Positions 15,841 to 24,436 are shown, numbered from the stretch's first letter. The stretch: DNA of 42,482 nucleotides from Bacteroidaceae bacterium (GCA_024400995.1 JAKSLU010000008.1:1-42482); one strand, 5' to 3'. Made by a program: numbers and translations. Notes: generated by a model from the sequence alone, not told the origin.

Positions 15841-15848
15841 CAAAATTA
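15841..15848 (-). promoter_or_regulatory. Candidate -7 element of nhaD
   Basis: TAATTTTG on the minus strand, about 57 bases before the nhaD ATG. There is no TTG at the usual -33 distance. Confidence 0.4.
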
Positions 15849-15892
15849 CTAAAAAACTTCCACCCGCCGCTCTCCCACTCCCAACTTTTTTG

Positions 15893-15900
15893 TAACTTTG
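15893..15900 (+). promoter_or_regulatory. Candidate -7 element of the tRNA-Arg gene
   Basis: TAACTTTG followed by CG, 48 bases before the tRNA. The region 23 bases upstream is C-rich and has no clear TTG. Confidence 0.5.
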
Positions 15901-15948
15901 CGCCGTCTATGCGACACATTGACACACGGAGTTGTCTAAACTGCGCTT

Positions 15949-16020
15949 GCCCCTATAGTTCAATGGATAGAATAGCTCTCTCCTAAAGAGTAGATCCGAG
16001 TTCGATTCTCGGTGGGGGTA
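15949..16020 (+). tRNA. tRNA-Arg (anticodon CCT)
   Basis: The acceptor stem pairs GCCCCTA with TGGGGGT (two wobble pairs), discriminator A at 16020, and no encoded CCA. The anticodon stem GCTCT/AGAGT encloses loop CTCCTAA, giving CCT, which reads AGG. The T arm CCGAG-TTCGATT-CTCGG is canonical. The gene lies 271 bases upstream of argS. Confidence 0.93.
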
Positions 16021-16109
16021 CTTGTCTATATTTTTCGCCTATACGCATCACAGGTCCTATGTTTAATTATGCCTCGTGGTGCGTTATTGATTCTCAATAA
16101 TTTAGGAAA

Positions 16110-16197
16110 CCCCTCACTGACCTATACGATAGTTCTCACTAGCCTATAGTTTACGACGCTGTAGTCTATAGGATAGTTCTCACTAGTCCAGAGAGTA
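16110..16197 (+). repeat. Array B of the 22-bp intergenic repeat family (4 units)
   Basis: CTATA recurs at 16122, 16144 and 16166, and units start at 16110, 16132, 16154 and 16176. Alternate units are nearly identical (GTTCTCACTAGCCTATAG and GTTCTCACTAGTCCAGAG), which suggests 44-bp duplication of a two-unit block. The array has the same orientation as array A and sits between tRNA-Arg and the argS promoter. Confidence 0.75.
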
Positions 16198-16240
16198 GTT
16201 TCCGAGATACCTCTCATTTTTTAAAAAAAGGCGCGCGCGC

Positions 16241-16271
16241 TTGCGTATGTGAGGGGATTTTCGTAACTTTG
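16241..16271 (+). promoter_or_regulatory. argS promoter
   Basis: TTG (16241-16243) is followed 23 bases later by TAACTTTG (16264-16271). A GCGCGCGCGC run lies directly upstream (16231-16240). The predicted leader is only about 15 nt, so leader-based control of argS is unlikely. Confidence 0.75.
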
Positions 16272-16291
16272 CCGCGCAAAATTATACCGCT

Positions 16292-18094
16292 ATGACTATC
16301 GAACAACAAATACAAGCCGCCGCCGCTGCGGCAGTCGCTGCTCTCTACGGCGCTGAGGTGCCCGCAGAGACCCTGCAAATCCAGAAGACTCGTCCCGAGT
16401 TTGAGGGCCACCTCACGCTCGTTACCTTCCCCCTCCTGCGCCAGAGTCGCAAGAAGCCTGAGGAGACAGGTGAGGACCTAGGCCATTATCTCGTGGAGAA
16501 CACCCAGCTCGTGAGCGCCTACAACGTGGTGAAGGGCTTCCTCAACCTCGTCATCGCTCCCTCTGCCTGGCTCTCTCTGCTCGACGAGATAAGCGCTAAC
16601 CCCGAGTATGGCATACAGAAGGCTACGGAGGAGAGTCCCCTCGTCATGATTGAGTACTCCTCGCCCAACACCAACAAGCCCCTGCACCTGGGTCACGTGC
16701 GCAACAACCTGCTGGGTTGGGCTGTCAGCCAGATTGCTGCTGCCAACGGCAACCGCGTGGTGCGCACCAACATCGTCAACGACCGTGGCATACACATCTG
16801 CAAGTCCATGCTGGCCTGGCAAAAGTGGGGCAACGGCGAGACACCTGCCTCCAGTGGCAAGAAGGGCGACCACCTCATTGGTGACTACTATGTCCTCTTT
16901 GACAAGCACTACCGCGAGGAGGTCAAGACCCTGGCCGCTCAGTACGAGGCTGAGGGCATGGAGGCTGAGGCTGCCACCGAGAAGGCCAAGCAGCAGGCTC
17001 CTCTCATCCTGGAGGCCCACGACATGCTCGTCAAGTGGGAACAGGGCGATGCCGAGGTGCGCCAGCTCTGGCAGATGATGAACGAGTGGGTGTATGCCGG
17101 CTTCGACGAGACCTACAAGGCCCTTGGCGTGGGTTTCGACAAGATTTACTATGAATCCCAAACCTATCTCGAGGGCAAGGAGAAGGTGGAAGAAGGCCTC
17201 CAGAAGGGCATCTTCTATCGCCGCGAGGACAACTCCGTGTGGGCCGACCTCACCGGCGAGGGCCTCGACGAGAAACTCCTCCTGCGCTCCGATGGCACCA
17301 GCGTGTATATGACGCAAGACATCGGCACGGCCAAGCTCCGCTTCCAGGACTACCCCATCGACAAGATGGTGTACGTAGTGGGCAACGAGCAGAACTACCA
17401 CTTCCAGGTACTCTCTATCCTCCTGGACAAGCTCGGCTTTGAATGGGGCAAGGGACTCGTGCACTTCAGCTACGGCATGGTGGAACTCCCCAACGGCAAG
17501 ATGAAGAGCCGCGAAGGCACCGTGGTGGATGCCGACGACCTCGTGGCCACTATGATTAGCGATGCCCGCCACACCATGGACGAGGCTGGCAAGAATGGCG
17601 ACATGACCGAGGAGGAGAAACAAGAAGTGGCCCGCATCGTGGGCATGGGCGCCCTGAAGTACTTCCTTCTCAAGGTGGATGCCCGCAAAAACATGCTCTT
17701 CAATCCCGAAGAGTCCATCGACTTCAACGGCAACACCGGCCCCTTCATCCAGTACACCTACGCCCGCATCAAGAGCATCCTGCGTAAGGCCGCCGAAGAG
17801 CAGCAGGCTACTGCCACCCCCGTGCTCTCCACCAAGGAGGAAGAACTCATCCAGCACTTGGCAGGCTTCAGCGAGGTGGTGCGCACCGCAGGTCAGGACT
17901 ACAGCCCCAGCGTCATTGCCAACTACTGCTACGATCTGGCCAAGGAATACAACTCCTTCTACCACGACTTCAGCATTCTGCGTGAGGAGGACGTGGCCAA
18001 GCGCCAGTTCCGCCTCAATCTCTCCGCACAGGTGGCCAAAGTGCTGCGCCTCGGCATGGGACTGCTCGGCATAGAGATGCCGGAAAGAATGTAG
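16292..18094 (+). CDS. argS: Arginyl-tRNA synthetase
   Basis: 600 residues, usual ArgRS size. It charges tRNA-Arg with arginine using ATP in the cytoplasm. The N-terminal ArgRS tRNA-recognition domain (about 1-110) is followed by the class I signature SSPNTNKPLHLGHVRNN (HLGH at 132-135). A KMSK-equivalent loop KMKSREGTVV lies near 403. The C-terminal anticodon-binding DALR domain is at about 480-600 (GPFIQYTYARIKSILRK, VLRLGMGLLGIEMPERM). It stands next to a tRNA-Arg gene and probably leads the gene run to its right. Confidence 0.97.
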   Translation: MTIEQQIQAAAAAAVAALYGAEVPAETLQIQKTRPEFEGHLTLVTFPLLRQSRKKPEETGEDLGHYLVENTQLVSAYNVVKGFLNLVIAPSAWLSLLDEISANPEYGIQKATEESPLVMIEYSSPNTNKPLHLGHVRNNLLGWAVSQIAAANGNRVVRTNIVNDRGIHICKSMLAWQKWGNGETPASSGKKGDHLIGDYYVLFDKHYREEVKTLAAQYEAEGMEAEAATEKAKQQAPLILEAHDMLVKWEQGDAEVRQLWQMMNEWVYAGFDETYKALGVGFDKIYYESQTYLEGKEKVEEGLQKGIFYRREDNSVWADLTGEGLDEKLLLRSDGTSVYMTQDIGTAKLRFQDYPIDKMVYVVGNEQNYHFQVLSILLDKLGFEWGKGLVHFSYGMVELPNGKMKSREGTVVDADDLVATMISDARHTMDEAGKNGDMTEEEKQEVARIVGMGALKYFLLKVDARKNMLFNPEESIDFNGNTGPFIQYTYARIKSILRKAAEEQQATATPVLSTKEEELIQHLAGFSEVVRTAGQDYSPSVIANYCYDLAKEYNSFYHDFSILREEDVAKRQFRLNLSAQVAKVLRLGMGLLGIEMPERM

Positions 18095-18098
18095 GGAT

Positions 18099-18329
18099 AT
18101 GTGGAAAGATAAGCTAAGCAGCTACATCCTGGATGTTTCCAAATATCTCCTCACGGGTGTTGTCGTAGCCTCTTTATTTAAAGACTATGGCGAAGACAAA
18201 TTGTTCCTGTACGGATGGGGCATAGCAGCAGCCTTCACTTTTCTGGTGTTAGGACTATATCTCTCATCCGAAAGCAAGCAGAAAACTACTCACAAGAAAT
18301 CATTCACAAAGAACCATAAACATAAATAG
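18099..18329 (+). CDS. Small membrane protein (DUF6722-like)
   Basis: 76 residues starting 4 bases after the argS stop. Two hydrophobic segments are visible (ISKYLLTGVVVASLF-like at about 13-28, and LFLYGWGIAAAFTFLVLGLYL at about 35-55), with a basic, histidine-rich tail (HKKSFTKNHKHK). It resembles a small Bacteroidales membrane family that I recall as DUF6722. Function unknown. Confidence 0.7.
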   Translation: MWKDKLSSYILDVSKYLLTGVVVASLFKDYGEDKLFLYGWGIAAAFTFLVLGLYLSSESKQKTTHKKSFTKNHKHK

Positions 18330-18330
18330 T

Positions 18331-18435
18331 ATGGATACCGCCATCATTTGCAGCTTTTTGATAGGATGCTGTGCTGTTTTTTACTTGTGGACTAAGACAC
18401 CTCGCGGCCAGAAATTCATGAACTCTGGTAACTAA
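18331..18435 (+). CDS. 34-residue single-pass membrane microprotein
   Basis: ATG at 18331 and TAA at 18433-18435, ending 2 bases before the RNase H start. The product is one hydrophobic helix (AIICSFLIGCCAVFYLW) followed by a short basic tail (TKTPRGQKFMNSGN). It lies in a tight run of genes between DUF6722-like and RNase H, with no other frame to fill the space. Function unknown. A partner role with the preceding membrane protein is possible but not shown. Confidence 0.6.
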   Translation: MDTAIICSFLIGCCAVFYLWTKTPRGQKFMNSGN

Positions 18436-18437
18436 CT

Positions 18438-18887
18438 ATGCCTACACCCGCCAACTACGCCGACGGAACCCTGCCCGCCGCTGTCACGCCCAATGCCGTG
18501 GCGGTCGATGCTGGCTGCAGTGGCAATCCTGGTCCCATGGAGTATCAGGGTGTGCACCTGCTCACGGGCAACCGTCTCTTCCATTTCGGGCCCGTGCATG
18601 GCACCAACAACATCGGTGAGTTCCTGGCCATCGTTCACGCCCTGGCCATGCTCGACAAGCAGGGACTGCACGACATGCCCATCTACTCCGACTCCGCCAC
18701 AGCCCAAATCTGGGTACGTAAGCGCAAGTGCGGCACCAAGCTGCCCCGCACTCCCCAGACGGCTCCCCTGCTCGACCTCGTGGCACGCGCCGAACTGTGG
18801 CTCCGCACACACTCCTACCGCAATCCCATCATCAAATGGCAGACCGACCAGTGGGGCGAGATACCTGCTGACTTTGGTCGCAAATAA
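18438..18887 (+). CDS. Ribonuclease H family protein
   Basis: 149 residues. RNase HI-type fold that cleaves RNA in RNA-DNA hybrids, for example at primers and R-loops. Catalytic acids are visible: D24 in VDAGCSGNPG, E61 in NNIGEFLAI, D85 in YSDSATA, and D137 or D145 near the C-terminus (WQTDQWGEIPADFGRK). The N-terminal hybrid-binding (viroplasmin) domain found in some relatives is absent. Confidence 0.88.
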   Translation: MPTPANYADGTLPAAVTPNAVAVDAGCSGNPGPMEYQGVHLLTGNRLFHFGPVHGTNNIGEFLAIVHALAMLDKQGLHDMPIYSDSATAQIWVRKRKCGTKLPRTPQTAPLLDLVARAELWLRTHSYRNPIIKWQTDQWGEIPADFGRK

Positions 18888-18893
18888 CAGACT

Positions 18894-19409
18894 ATGATAG
18901 ATCAACTCGACAAACAGATACTCGAAGTCCTCGCAGCCGACGCCCGCGCTGCCTTCAAGGACATTGCCGACACCTGTGGCGTGAGCCGTGCCGCCGTGCA
19001 TCAGCGCGTGGAGCGTATGAAGCGCGATGGTGTCATCATCGGTTCCGGCTTTCAGGTCAATCCCCAGAGTCTGGGCTATGAGACCTGTACCTTTATCGGT
19101 GTGACACTCTCGCAGGGCAGCCTCTTCGACAAGGTGGCTGATGCCCTCTACCAGATTCCTGAGGTCGTGGAGTGCAACTTCACTACAGGTGCCTATGCCA
19201 TGATGCTCCGCCTCTACTGTCGCAACAACACCGACCTCATGCGCATCCTAGGCATGATCTGCCGCATTGAGGGAGTGGCCTCTACGGAGACGCTCATCTC
19301 CCTGCAGCAGACCTTCAGCCGCAACATACCCATCAGCCTCTCCGAGGCGCATGAACCCAAACGTCGCCGCAACTGCAAGGCCACAACCCTCAACGACTCC
19401 TGCGACTAA
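18894..19409 (+). CDS. Lrp/AsnC-family transcriptional regulator
   Basis: 171 residues. The N-terminal AsnC helix-turn-helix (IDQLDKQILEVLAADARAAFKDIA, GVSRAAVHQRVERMKRDGVI) is followed by a RAM ligand-binding domain (about 65-140). A basic tail of about 25 residues (EPKRRRNCKATT) is longer than in most family members. It precedes the DUF4491, peptidase and cyclase genes by 4 bases and is likely in one operon with them. An amino acid is the family's usual effector. No operator was identified. Confidence 0.9.
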   Translation: MIDQLDKQILEVLAADARAAFKDIADTCGVSRAAVHQRVERMKRDGVIIGSGFQVNPQSLGYETCTFIGVTLSQGSLFDKVADALYQIPEVVECNFTTGAYAMMLRLYCRNNTDLMRILGMICRIEGVASTETLISLQQTFSRNIPISLSEAHEPKRRRNCKATTLNDSCD

Positions 19410-19413
19410 AGCG

Positions 19414-19713
19414 ATGACTATGGAATTTCACTTTCAGGGCCTCTTGCTCGGACTGCTCACCTTTCTCATCATCGGCCTGTGCCACCCCATTGTCATCAAG
19501 GGGGAGTACTACTATGGCACGCGCCTCTGGCCCATCTTCCTCTGTGTAGGAGTGGGCTGCTGCATAGGTGCAGTGATGGTGGACAGTCTGTTCTGGAGCA
19601 CACTGCTAGCCATCGTGGGCTTCTGCGCCTTCTGGAGCATCCACGAACTCTTTGAACAGAAGGAACGCGTCCGCAAGGGATGGTTCCCCCGCAACCCCAA
19701 CCGCCATGACTAA
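19414..19713 (+). CDS. DUF4491 family membrane protein
   Basis: 99 residues from ATG 19414; a second ATG at 19420 is equally possible. It has three hydrophobic segments and strong family stretches (FLIIGLCHPIVIKGEYYYGTRLW, WSIHELFEQKERVRKGWFPRNP read in pieces). The family is almost limited to Bacteroidota and has no known function. The start lies 4 bases after the Lrp-like stop, and the end overlaps the next gene by 8 bases. Confidence 0.9.
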   Translation: MTMEFHFQGLLLGLLTFLIIGLCHPIVIKGEYYYGTRLWPIFLCVGVGCCIGAVMVDSLFWSTLLAIVGFCAFWSIHELFEQKERVRKGWFPRNPNRHD

Positions 19714-21484
19714 TCCCTACTCTCTCTCCGAGGCGACCGCCCGCTATGACGAGGCGCTCACGCAGCGTATCGACCACAACATGAATGTGGCCGAGCTGCC
19801 CATCATCGGCGTGACTACCAATCTGGGTACCAAGGGGGCCGAACTCGCTCGCGGCTACTACGAGTCCGTGCGCCGTGCTGGTGGCGTGCCTTTCCTGCTG
19901 GCCCCTACCGACGACCCTCAGGAACTCATTGCTCAACTGGAGCAAGTCGATGGCCTGCTCCTCTCAGGGGGTGGCGACATCAACCCCCTCTGGCTCGGCG
20001 AGGATCCCATGCCAGAGCTTCACAGCATCTGCCCTGAGCGCGACCTCTACGAACTGCAACTCTGCCGCATGGCGCACCAACGCAACATCCCCGTGATGGG
20101 TATCTGCCGCGGCTGCCAGGTGATGGCCGCAGCACTGGGCGGCAAGGTCATGCAGGACATCGGCCAGGTGGCTGGCCTCATCAAGCACTCACAGGACGCT
20201 CCCCGCGAGGAGGCCACACACTGGGTACGCCTCACTGACAGAGAGGGCATCCTGTCGGGTCTGGAGGAGCGTCAGGCCGTCAACTCCTTCCACCATCAGG
20301 CCATCTCTGAGCCGGGTCCGCTGATGCACACGAGTGCAGTGGCGAGCGACGGTGTGATAGAGGCCGTGGAGGGCAATCTGGGCGAGAGCTTCCTGCTCGG
20401 CGTACAGTGGCATCCTGAGTGCATGTCAGGCTCGAGCCTGAGTCAGCACCTGTTCCGCGCCTTTGTGGCAGCCGCAGAGAGCTACTGTCGCGCGCTGGAA
20501 CTCCACGCCAGCATCCTCACGCTCGACTCCCACTGCGACACCCCCATGATGTTCCCCGCCATGATAGCCGCTGAGGAGGAGCACACTGGCCAGCCCGTGG
20601 ACGAGCTAACCTGGCTCCCCGACCTGTGTCACCGCAACCCCCACTGCCTCGTCGATGCTGTCAAGGCGGCGGAGGGGCACCTCGATGAGACCTTCATGGT
20701 GAGTTACATCCCGCAGGGTCCCCGCACTCCCGAGGGCTATGCCGATGCCCGCCACCAGGTGGAGCTGACACACCAGCGTCTGCAGCACATTCTGCACGGA
20801 CAGCTGCCGTACCTCTACGTCCACTTTGGCATAGAAAATGGTTACGCACTGGGGCAGGACCTGTCCCTCGTAGCGTACTACCACGACCAGTGCCAGGTGG
20901 AGTATATCACCCTCGTACACAACGGCCACAACGACATCTGCGACTCAGCCCGCCCCAAGCAGGGCGAACCGCAGGAGGAGTGGGGCGGACTCTCGCCCTT
21001 TGGTCGCGAGGTGATAGGGGAGATGAACCGCTGCGGTGTGCTCATCGACCTCTCCCATGCCTCGGAGCAGACCTTCTACCAGACCCTGGAACTCTCCCGC
21101 AAGCCTGTGGCCGTGACCCATGCCTGCTGCCGTGCCCTGTGCGACCACCCTCGCAACCTGACGGACGAGCAACTCCGCGCCATTGCCCAGAAGGATGGTG
21201 TCGTGCAGTGTACGATGTACCACGGATTTCTGCGCAACGACGACAAGGAGGCTACTATCGAGGACTTCATGCAGCACCTGGAGCACATGATCGAGGTGTG
21301 TGGCATAGACCATGTGGGCATAGGCTCCGACTTTGACGGCGATGGCGGCGTGGCAGGTCTGCGCGATGCCTCCGACGTTCTCCACATCACTGAGCGCCTC
21401 CTGCAGCGAGGCTATACCGACAACGACATTTGCAAGATATGGGGCGACAACTTCCGTCGCGTACTTGCTGCCCAATCCCTATGA
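19706..21484 (+). CDS. Fused C26 gamma-glutamyl hydrolase and M19 dipeptidase
   Basis: 592 residues from ATG 19706, which overlaps the DUF4491 stop by 8 bases. Residues 30-260 are a class I glutamine amidotransferase-like peptidase C26 domain, with nucleophile C134 (GICRGCQVM) and partners H236/E238 (VQWHPE). Residues 270-592 are an M19 (renal-type) dipeptidase with a full metal set: H276 and D278 (DSHCDT), E377 (GIENGY), H451 (DLSHAS), H472 (VTHACC), plus GIGSDFDGDG. No signal peptide, so it is probably cytoplasmic. The two activities could act in turn on gamma-glutamyl and ordinary dipeptides; that pathway is inference. Confidence 0.88.
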   Translation: MTNPYSLSEATARYDEALTQRIDHNMNVAELPIIGVTTNLGTKGAELARGYYESVRRAGGVPFLLAPTDDPQELIAQLEQVDGLLLSGGGDINPLWLGEDPMPELHSICPERDLYELQLCRMAHQRNIPVMGICRGCQVMAAALGGKVMQDIGQVAGLIKHSQDAPREEATHWVRLTDREGILSGLEERQAVNSFHHQAISEPGPLMHTSAVASDGVIEAVEGNLGESFLLGVQWHPECMSGSSLSQHLFRAFVAAAESYCRALELHASILTLDSHCDTPMMFPAMIAAEEEHTGQPVDELTWLPDLCHRNPHCLVDAVKAAEGHLDETFMVSYIPQGPRTPEGYADARHQVELTHQRLQHILHGQLPYLYVHFGIENGYALGQDLSLVAYYHDQCQVEYITLVHNGHNDICDSARPKQGEPQEEWGGLSPFGREVIGEMNRCGVLIDLSHASEQTFYQTLELSRKPVAVTHACCRALCDHPRNLTDEQLRAIAQKDGVVQCTMYHGFLRNDDKEATIEDFMQHLEHMIEVCGIDHVGIGSDFDGDGGVAGLRDASDVLHITERLLQRGYTDNDICKIWGDNFRRVLAAQSL

Positions 21485-22446
21485 AACATCTACTCCTATC
21501 CCTCTTCACACTCATAGTCCTGCTCTCTGGATGCAAGTCCAAGTCCACCGAGACTGCACAGGACGCCGTTGATTCATGCCAAGTGCAGTTCCGTGCCGAC
21601 TCAGCCTACAACCACATCGTGGCACAGTGTGACTTTGGCCCCCGCACACCAGGCTCTGAGGCCCACCGCCGCTGTGGCGACTGGATTGTGGATCGCTTTG
21701 GCGCACTCGGTCTGCGTGTGGAGGAACAAAAGGCCCCACTGACCATGTGGGATGGTAGCTCCTTTGAGTGTCGCAACATCATAGCCCACTATGGTCCCGA
21801 GTCGGCTACGCCCATCGTCATCTGCGCCCACTGGGATGCTCGACCCTGGGCTGATGCAGATCCCGACAAGACCAAGCACACGCAGCCCGTCATGGCCGCC
21901 AACGATGGTGCCAGCGGTGTGGCTGTCATGCTGGAACTCGCACGTCTGCTGCCTGATTTGTGTCCCGACCGCGCCGTAGATTTTGTGTGCTTTGACCTCG
22001 AGGACTACGGCTCGGATGAGCACGAGGGCTCCTTTGCCATGGGTGCTCAGTACTGGGCCAGCCACAACACCACAGCCTATGAGTGGGGCATCCTGCTCGA
22101 CATGGTGGGTGGCAAGGATGCCCAGTTCCGCTACGAGGGCTTCAGTATGCACTATGCCCCCTGGCTCGTGGCCCGCACATGGGATGCCGCCAGGACTGCA
22201 GGCTTTGCACAGTTCTTTCCCACGCAGGATGGTGGATTCATCACCGACGACCACGGTCCCATGAACGAGGCAGGCATCCCCACCATCGACATCATCCCCT
22301 ACTATCAGCAGGCTGGTGTCTCCTCCTTCGGGCCAACGTGGCACACCACCCACGACACGCCTGAGAACATATCCCGTGAGACGCTGCGCGCCGTGGGTCA
22401 GACACTCGTGCAACTACTACATCAGAACGACACCTCTACCAAATAA
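21481..22446 (+). CDS. M28-type glutaminyl-peptide cyclotransferase lipoprotein
   Basis: 321 residues from ATG 21481, which overlaps the previous stop in an ATGA junction. A lipobox LLSGC gives lipidated C18, so it is exported and membrane-anchored. The catalytic part has the glutaminyl cyclase/M28 zinc residues: H117 and D119 (AHWDARPW), D142 (AANDGASG), E near 175 (DLEDYGSDEHEG) and a late His (GPTWHTTHDTP). The enzyme turns N-terminal Gln of exported proteins into pyroglutamate. In Bacteroidota many signal peptidase I products begin with Gln, so this is probably the general modifying enzyme. Confidence 0.9.
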   Translation: MKHLLLSLFTLIVLLSGCKSKSTETAQDAVDSCQVQFRADSAYNHIVAQCDFGPRTPGSEAHRRCGDWIVDRFGALGLRVEEQKAPLTMWDGSSFECRNIIAHYGPESATPIVICAHWDARPWADADPDKTKHTQPVMAANDGASGVAVMLELARLLPDLCPDRAVDFVCFDLEDYGSDEHEGSFAMGAQYWASHNTTAYEWGILLDMVGGKDAQFRYEGFSMHYAPWLVARTWDAARTAGFAQFFPTQDGGFITDDHGPMNEAGIPTIDIIPYYQQAGVSSFGPTWHTTHDTPENISRETLRAVGQTLVQLLHQNDTSTK

Positions 22447-22458
22447 CATCCACTGACT

Positions 22459-22881
22459 ATGACTATAAACGAAATACAAGACGAGATAATCGAAGAGTTC
22501 ACCAGCCTCGACGACTGGATGGACCGCTACCAACTCCTCATTGATATGGGCGAGGAGCAGGACGCGCTGCCGGCCTCCGACAAGACCGAGCAGAACCTCA
22601 TCGACGGCTGCCAGAGCCGCGTGTGGCTCGTATGCCAGAGAGATGAGGAGACGGGCCTGCTCCACTTCAGAGCGGAGAGTGACGCCCTCATCGTCAAGGG
22701 CATCGTTAGCCTGCTCATCCGCGTGGTGGACGGACATACGGCCCAGGAGATTATGGACACGGACCTCTACTTTATCCGCGAGATCGGTCTGACGGAACAT
22801 CTCTCCCCCACCCGCTCCAATGGTCTGCTGGCTATGATCAAGCAGATCCGCATGTACGCCCTCGCCTTCACACTCAAGTGA
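22459..22881 (+). CDS. sufE: SufE family cysteine desulfuration protein
   Basis: 140 residues, usual SufE length. SufE accepts persulfide sulfur from SufS and passes it to the SUF iron-sulfur assembly scaffold. The acceptor Cys is C51 in NLIDGCQSRVWL, and the C-terminal MIKQIRMYALAFTLK stretch resembles the family. No other suf genes are in the window. It starts 12 bases after the cyclase stop. Confidence 0.92.
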   Translation: MTINEIQDEIIEEFTSLDDWMDRYQLLIDMGEEQDALPASDKTEQNLIDGCQSRVWLVCQRDEETGLLHFRAESDALIVKGIVSLLIRVVDGHTAQEIMDTDLYFIREIGLTEHLSPTRSNGLLAMIKQIRMYALAFTLK

Positions 22882-22921
22882 TTACTCCACCACACCCCCT
22901 CTCACCAATCGTTCACAGCCT

Positions 22922-24436
22922 ATGAGACGCATCCTGCTCTACACATTATTATATACCTGCGCATGCGTATGCGCACACGCGGGGACACCCTTCGTCCCCA
23001 ACTACTATAGCGACAATATGGTGCTCCAGCGCCACACGCCGCTCTCCTTCAGCGGACAGGCCGCCCCTGGTACCCGCGTCCACGTACGACTGGCCGACAT
23101 CAGCGCAGAAGTACGTGCCGACCAGGCTGGTCTCTGGCAGGTCATGCTACCCGCCATGGAGGCTGGTGGCCCCTACGAGTTGCAGATCGGACTGAAACAC
23201 TACCACGACGTGTATGTAGGCGAGGTGTGGCTCTGCTCCGGCCAGAGCAACATGGAGTTCCGCCTCAATCAGGATGCGGACTTCCGCCGCAATAGCAAGA
23301 CACTCTCTGACCCCAACGGCCCCGCTCCGACCTCAGCAGAGGGACGGCGCCGGCGTGCCGACGATGAGCGTCTACACTTCTACAATATGCGCGCTCGTTG
23401 GCTCACTGGAGCCTATCGCTGGAGCGAGGCTGCCTGCGACTCGACCGACCGTCTGCTCTACTTTGATACCAGCCGGGGCTGGGAACGCTGCACCTCCGAG
23501 ACGGCTGCCCAGTTCTCTGCCATTGCCTACTACTTTGGCCGTGAGTTGGCCGACTCACTAGGCTGCCACATCGGCCTGGTACTCAATGCCGTAGGTGGTA
23601 GTACCTGCGAGTCATGGATTGACCCCGAACTGCTCCACCGCGTACAGCCCGAGATCTACGAGAACTGGGCCGACAATCCCCTCGTGCAGGACTGGGTGCG
23701 CGGCCGTAGTATGCAGAATGTGGGGCCCAACCACCGCCATCCTTACCAACCTAGCTACCTCTATGAGGCAGGCATACTCCCCCTGCGAGACATGGCGCTG
23801 CGCGGCGCCATCTGGTATCAGGGAGAGAGCAACGCTCAGGACATAGAGGAGCACGAACTCCTCCTGCCCCTCATGCTCCAAAGTTGGCGTAGCTATCTGA
23901 CCTCTGCCGAGGACGAACTGCCCCTCTACATGGTGCAGCTCAGCAGTATCGCTCCGCGTCTGACTTGGCCCGCCTTCCGCGACTCCCAGCGCCGTCTGGC
24001 AGAACGCCTGAGTGGCGTGTGGATGGCCATCTCCAGCGATGTGGGCGACTCGCTCGATGTGCATCCGCGCCTCAAGCGTCCCGTAGGCCATCGTCTGGCC
24101 GTGCTGGCTCTGAAGAACACCTACGGCCAAGAGATTGCGGGTATCATGCCCTATGCTCCCACTGCCCACCATCTGCAGAAGGGGCGCCTCTACCTCACTC
24201 TGGGTGAGGCCCGTCCCCGCTTTACCCACACTCCACGCAACATGTTCGAGATACGTGATGCAGAGGGCAACTGGACGGAGGCCCATCCCAGCGTGGAAAG
24301 GGGGCAGATACGCCTCGACTTCAATCCCCTCATCCGTCCCACTGCCGTACGCTATGGATGGCAGCCCTTTACCCGCGCCTGCGTTACGAGCCAGACAGGC
24401 TGGCCGCTATCGACCTTTGAGATGGAGGTAAGGTGA
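22922..24436 (+). CDS. Secreted sialate O-acetylesterase-like SGNH hydrolase
   Basis: 504 residues. Signal peptide 1-20 (cleavage near AHA|G). The family removes O-acetyl groups from sialic acids or related glycans. An N-terminal beta-sandwich (PFVPNYYSDNMVLQRHTPLSFSG) precedes the catalytic SASA domain with CSGQSNMEF (Ser109) and AIWYQGESNA. The expected Asp/His pair lies in DSLDVHPRLKRPVGHRLA. No sialidase or sialic acid transport genes are nearby, so the glycan substrate is open. Confidence 0.88.
   Translation: MRRILLYTLLYTCACVCAHAGTPFVPNYYSDNMVLQRHTPLSFSGQAAPGTRVHVRLADISAEVRADQAGLWQVMLPAMEAGGPYELQIGLKHYHDVYVGEVWLCSGQSNMEFRLNQDADFRRNSKTLSDPNGPAPTSAEGRRRRADDERLHFYNMRARWLTGAYRWSEAACDSTDRLLYFDTSRGWERCTSETAAQFSAIAYYFGRELADSLGCHIGLVLNAVGGSTCESWIDPELLHRVQPEIYENWADNPLVQDWVRGRSMQNVGPNHRHPYQPSYLYEAGILPLRDMALRGAIWYQGESNAQDIEEHELLLPLMLQSWRSYLTSAEDELPLYMVQLSSIAPRLTWPAFRDSQRRLAERLSGVWMAISSDVGDSLDVHPRLKRPVGHRLAVLALKNTYGQEIAGIMPYAPTAHHLQKGRLYLTLGEARPRFTHTPRNMFEIRDAEGNWTEAHPSVERGQIRLDFNPLIRPTAVRYGWQPFTRACVTSQTGWPLSTFEMEVR

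Noticed and set aside
16231..16240. Z-DNA-forming GC run as a regulatory element of argS
   Set aside because: Ten alternating G/C bases beside an A run can arise by chance in this composition, and nothing links them to function.
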